Of a stretch of 64,000 nt of DNA, positions 61,930 to 64,000 are shown one piece after another. How positions within the stretch are numbered: position 1 is the stretch's first letter; each line of letters begins with the position of its first letter. Under the pieces are notes generated by a model. It made no database searches. It was not told the DNA's origin and was given only the letters and a program-made list of their open reading frames with translations. The DNA comes from Nissolia schottii (Eukaryota > Streptophyta > Magnoliopsida > Fabales > Fabaceae). The stretch is taken from contig QANU01001671.1 of the NCBI GenBank assembly GCA_003254905.1, positions 758,362 to 822,361 on the forward strand, read 5' to 3'. The position numbers and the translations under genes are program-made.

Positions 61930-62340
61930 GCATAAATTTTTATATACACATGCACAAATTATAATAAAACAACAATAAAATGACAAATAAAAAAATTTGG
62001 TACACACATGCACAAACTTTTGAACAAAAATGCACAAATATTTTTAGACATGTGCACAAACTTCTGAACAACCAAAAATAAAAATTATAATAGAAACAAA
62101 AATTAACACGAAGACCAAGAGAAAATTTTGGTGCTTATATGTACCTACTTTTAAACAATAATGCATAAACTTTTAAACAACTAGAAATGAATACTACGAT
62201 GAACACGAAAATGAAAACGGCGACGTAAAAGAAAACCTTGAAGTTCGCATACACAAATTTTTGAACAACCATGCACAATTTTTTTTACACATACACAAAC
62301 TTTTGAACAATTAAAAACAAAAAATGACGAAAACGAAAAT
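61930..62340. repeat. Degenerate tandem repeats of a 'tgcacaaacttttgaacaa' phrase
   Basis: The phrase and variants recur about eight times at irregular spacing (for example near 62008, 62035, 62052, 62166, 62245, 62290). The copies are interspersed with 'ACGAAAACGAAAA' phrases. The A-rich strand bias is strong. Not coding. Confidence 0.6.
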
Positions 62341-62504
62341 AAAAACTATGAGATTCACAATGTCTTGCGAATAAGAAAAATGAAGAAAAGTTTAAATAAA
62401 TAAAAATGAAAAAGAAAACTGAAAAAATGAAGAAAACAAAACGTTTGTGATAAATGTAATAAAAATGAGGAAGAAAAAAAGAAGGGAGAGTGATAGGACA
62501 AGTT

Positions 62505-62705
62505 TCCGAAAATTTTTTTGTTCGTAATTAGTCATTGAATAAAAAAAATTGGTAGGTTTTAGTCTCTACCATTAAAAGGAGACGTTAAGTAATAACGTGA
62601 CTATTAAATCTGACACGTGATACCACACGTGATGTATAAATTTTTTTTCAAGAATTAAACACAAATTTTAATTTTACAAAGATTAAAAACATATTTAACA
62701 AAAAA
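62505..62705. repeat. TIR remnant of a Mutator-like element or MITE
   Basis: On the minus strand it starts GTTAAATATGTTTTTAATC, followed by TTTGTAAAATTAAAATTTG, then ATCACGTGTGG and ACGTCTCCTTTTAATGG. This layout resembles the other Mutator-type ends in the window and a widespread legume terminal repeat. Only one end is seen. Confidence 0.4.
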
Positions 62706-63115
62706 AAATGAACGGGACGAGAAGAAGAAGAAGAGGAGGAACATGTGTGCATAAAGGAGAGTAGATGAGAAAAGAGAGAAATTATGAATTTATTTTGGTA
62801 TAACAAAAAAAAAGTGGTAAAAATAGTTTTGCTTCACGACATTCAACAAAATACAAAACCAACAAACTAGCTAACTACACCTCCTATTAAATAGGAGTCT
62901 TAACAACATAAGGAAATACAAATCAAACACCTTCTTAGAGCAAAATTTAAACGTGCATATAGCCCCCGTCAGCGGCTTCCACATCAACTTCCACATCAAA
63001 CAAGAAACACATGGCAAACCTGTTCCATAGCCAAAAGATCCACACCAACAATAGACTTCAGACACACATATTGCCAAAAAGACCAATGCAGCACTCGAAG
63101 CCAGCTACAAGCTAG

Positions 63116-64000
63116 CTACAATGTAGACTTGACAGGTTGGTTTTGGTTCCTAAGCATATTATCCAACTCTTTAGCAAACCTTTTCATAGCTTTGACAGGC
63201 AACCAAATTGGTAATATTATACCTTCTTCTCCTCTTGCATTCTTATGAGAAACGAGAAAAGTTGCTCCAAGAAAGGGCCCGGCCCCACCTTTGGCTACTC
63301 CACCATACATTGCATTTCCCCACCCAAAATCCACTTCTCTAAGCGGAAAACGTGTCAGATCTGACACAATGCAAGACCTTATGGCTGTAAATAAAGGTCG
63401 TCCCTTAATCACCATTAGATCAGCCACAGAATGCATGTACTCTTGTGTCACATCGGCTTTTACTTTCTTTATCAACTCTACAGCATACCAAAATGGGCTT
63501 TCACAAAGCTTCTTTGTTGTGGTGACTGCAGCCGGGTATGTAAAGCCATTGCCGTAATAACCAACTGGTAATGAAGGTTTAAACCTAGCACGTGCATTGA
63601 CGATGCACATCATGCGTACCTCGTCCTCTGGTTTAAATTGCAATGCTTTTGTACGACAATACCAGAGGCATGCTGTGATAACCTCAAATCTGGTGTATTT
63701 ACTAAGGTCATGGGAAGCCATGTGGCGAAGGGTAGCTATTTCGGAAGGTCCGAAGAAGAAAGATCGTTGAACCATGTCATCATTATCCTCGTGCGAAATG
63801 ATGAACCCTTCGTTGTTATCTATGATTTGCTCATATTCACGATGGTTGCATGTAACACGGGGTGGGTCTCTTGCACTTAGGAGTTCCCTACGCCACACAG
63901 GTGGAGTGGAAGGTTGGCGTGCACCCCGAGCCATTTCAGCCAAGGCGTTCATGAATTGCGTTATTCCAATTCCGTCACTCATGGTGTGGTTCAAGCGATA
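63116..64000 (-). CDS. BAHD acyltransferase, second copy (3' exon; 5' part beyond window)
   Basis: Paralogue of the enzyme at 52348-55396. The visible exon reads [19 protein letters not shown] with the catalytic [43 protein letters not shown], and the DFGWG motif, ending NQPVKSTL and TAG at 63116. The frame is open over 885 bases to the window edge. The splice junction expected about a dozen residues upstream of HTMSD, and exon 1, lie beyond 64000. The two copies agree over most residues, including the catalytic motifs, but differ around the stretch after the conserved HREYEQ and in the substrate-lining region before DFGWG, so they may differ in substrate. Confidence 0.9.
   Translation of the reverse strand, partial: YRLNHTMSDGIGITQFMNALAEMARGARQPSTPPVWRRELLSARDPPRVTCNHREYEQIIDNNEGFIISHEDNDDMVQRSFFFGPSEIATLRHMASHDLSKYTRFEVITACLWYCRTKALQFKPEDEVRMMCIVNARARFKPSLPVGYYGNGFTYPAAVTTTKKLCESPFWYAVELIKKVKADVTQEYMHSVADLMVIKGRPLFTAIRSCIVSDLTRFPLREVDFGWGNAMYGGVAKGGAGPFLGATFLVSHKNARGEEGIILPIWLPVKAMKRFAKELDNMLRNQNQPVKSTL

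Noticed and set aside
1-64000. CRISPR array, bacterial operon or tRNA gene
   Set aside because: No regularly spaced repeats, no bacterial gene organisation and no cloverleaf with both boxes and acceptor pairing were seen; the window is plant nuclear DNA.

Overview
The window reads as plant nuclear DNA, most likely a legume and probably soybean (Glycine). Genes are intron-rich with GT-AG junctions, introns and spacers are very AT-rich, a plant-type U1 snRNA gene carries a USE and TATA box, and the transposon ends resemble legume Mutator, hAT and Helitron ends. The genus is an inference from sequence character; no search was run. It is draft-quality sequence, with single-base Ns at 1832, 3114, 58570 and 61315 and a 278-base gap at 55917-56194.

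Layout. 1-7796 (minus): the first ten coding exons of a plastid phytyl ester synthase-like gene (PES1/2 type). Its last visible intron holds a Pack-MULE-like element carrying a broken monoacylglycerol-lipase-like gene, plus duplicated blocks joined by single Ns. 8719-13596: a 4.9 kb element with about 300-bp terminal inverted repeats and a near-perfect 9-bp target duplication. 15405-23335 (minus): a complete 17-exon WDR48/UAF1-like WD40 gene with one GC-AG intron. 24.4-28.4 kb: spacer with a decayed LINE RNase H fragment. 28399-29978 (plus): a membrane-anchored methyltransferase-like gene with four single-base frameshifts. 31832-34376 (plus): a small, probably mitochondrial SEC-C zinc-motif protein. 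36.1-38.5 kb (plus): two U1 snRNA units, the second complete and the first lacking the 5'-splice-site-pairing end. 39125-41309 (plus): an intact GNAT acetyltransferase and a broken tandem copy. 41880-50824 (minus): remains of an EDR1-like Raf-type MAPKKK fused to remains of a TSR2 gene, both with stops. 52348-55396 and 63116 to beyond 64000 (minus): two BAHD acyltransferases. Between them lie the gap, an LTR fragment, a Transposase_24 fragment, a candidate Helitron and AT-rich repeats.

There is no operon-like functional link; these are independent eukaryotic genes. The main themes are gene decay (EDR1/TSR2 fusion, GNAT copy, U1 copy, possibly the methyltransferase), tandem duplication (BAHD, GNAT, U1) and transposon activity including gene capture. 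No wholly new system was recognised. The most notable items are the Pack-MULE inside the PES intron, the 5'-truncated U1 unit with its promoter kept, and the fused TSR2-EDR1 pseudogenes.
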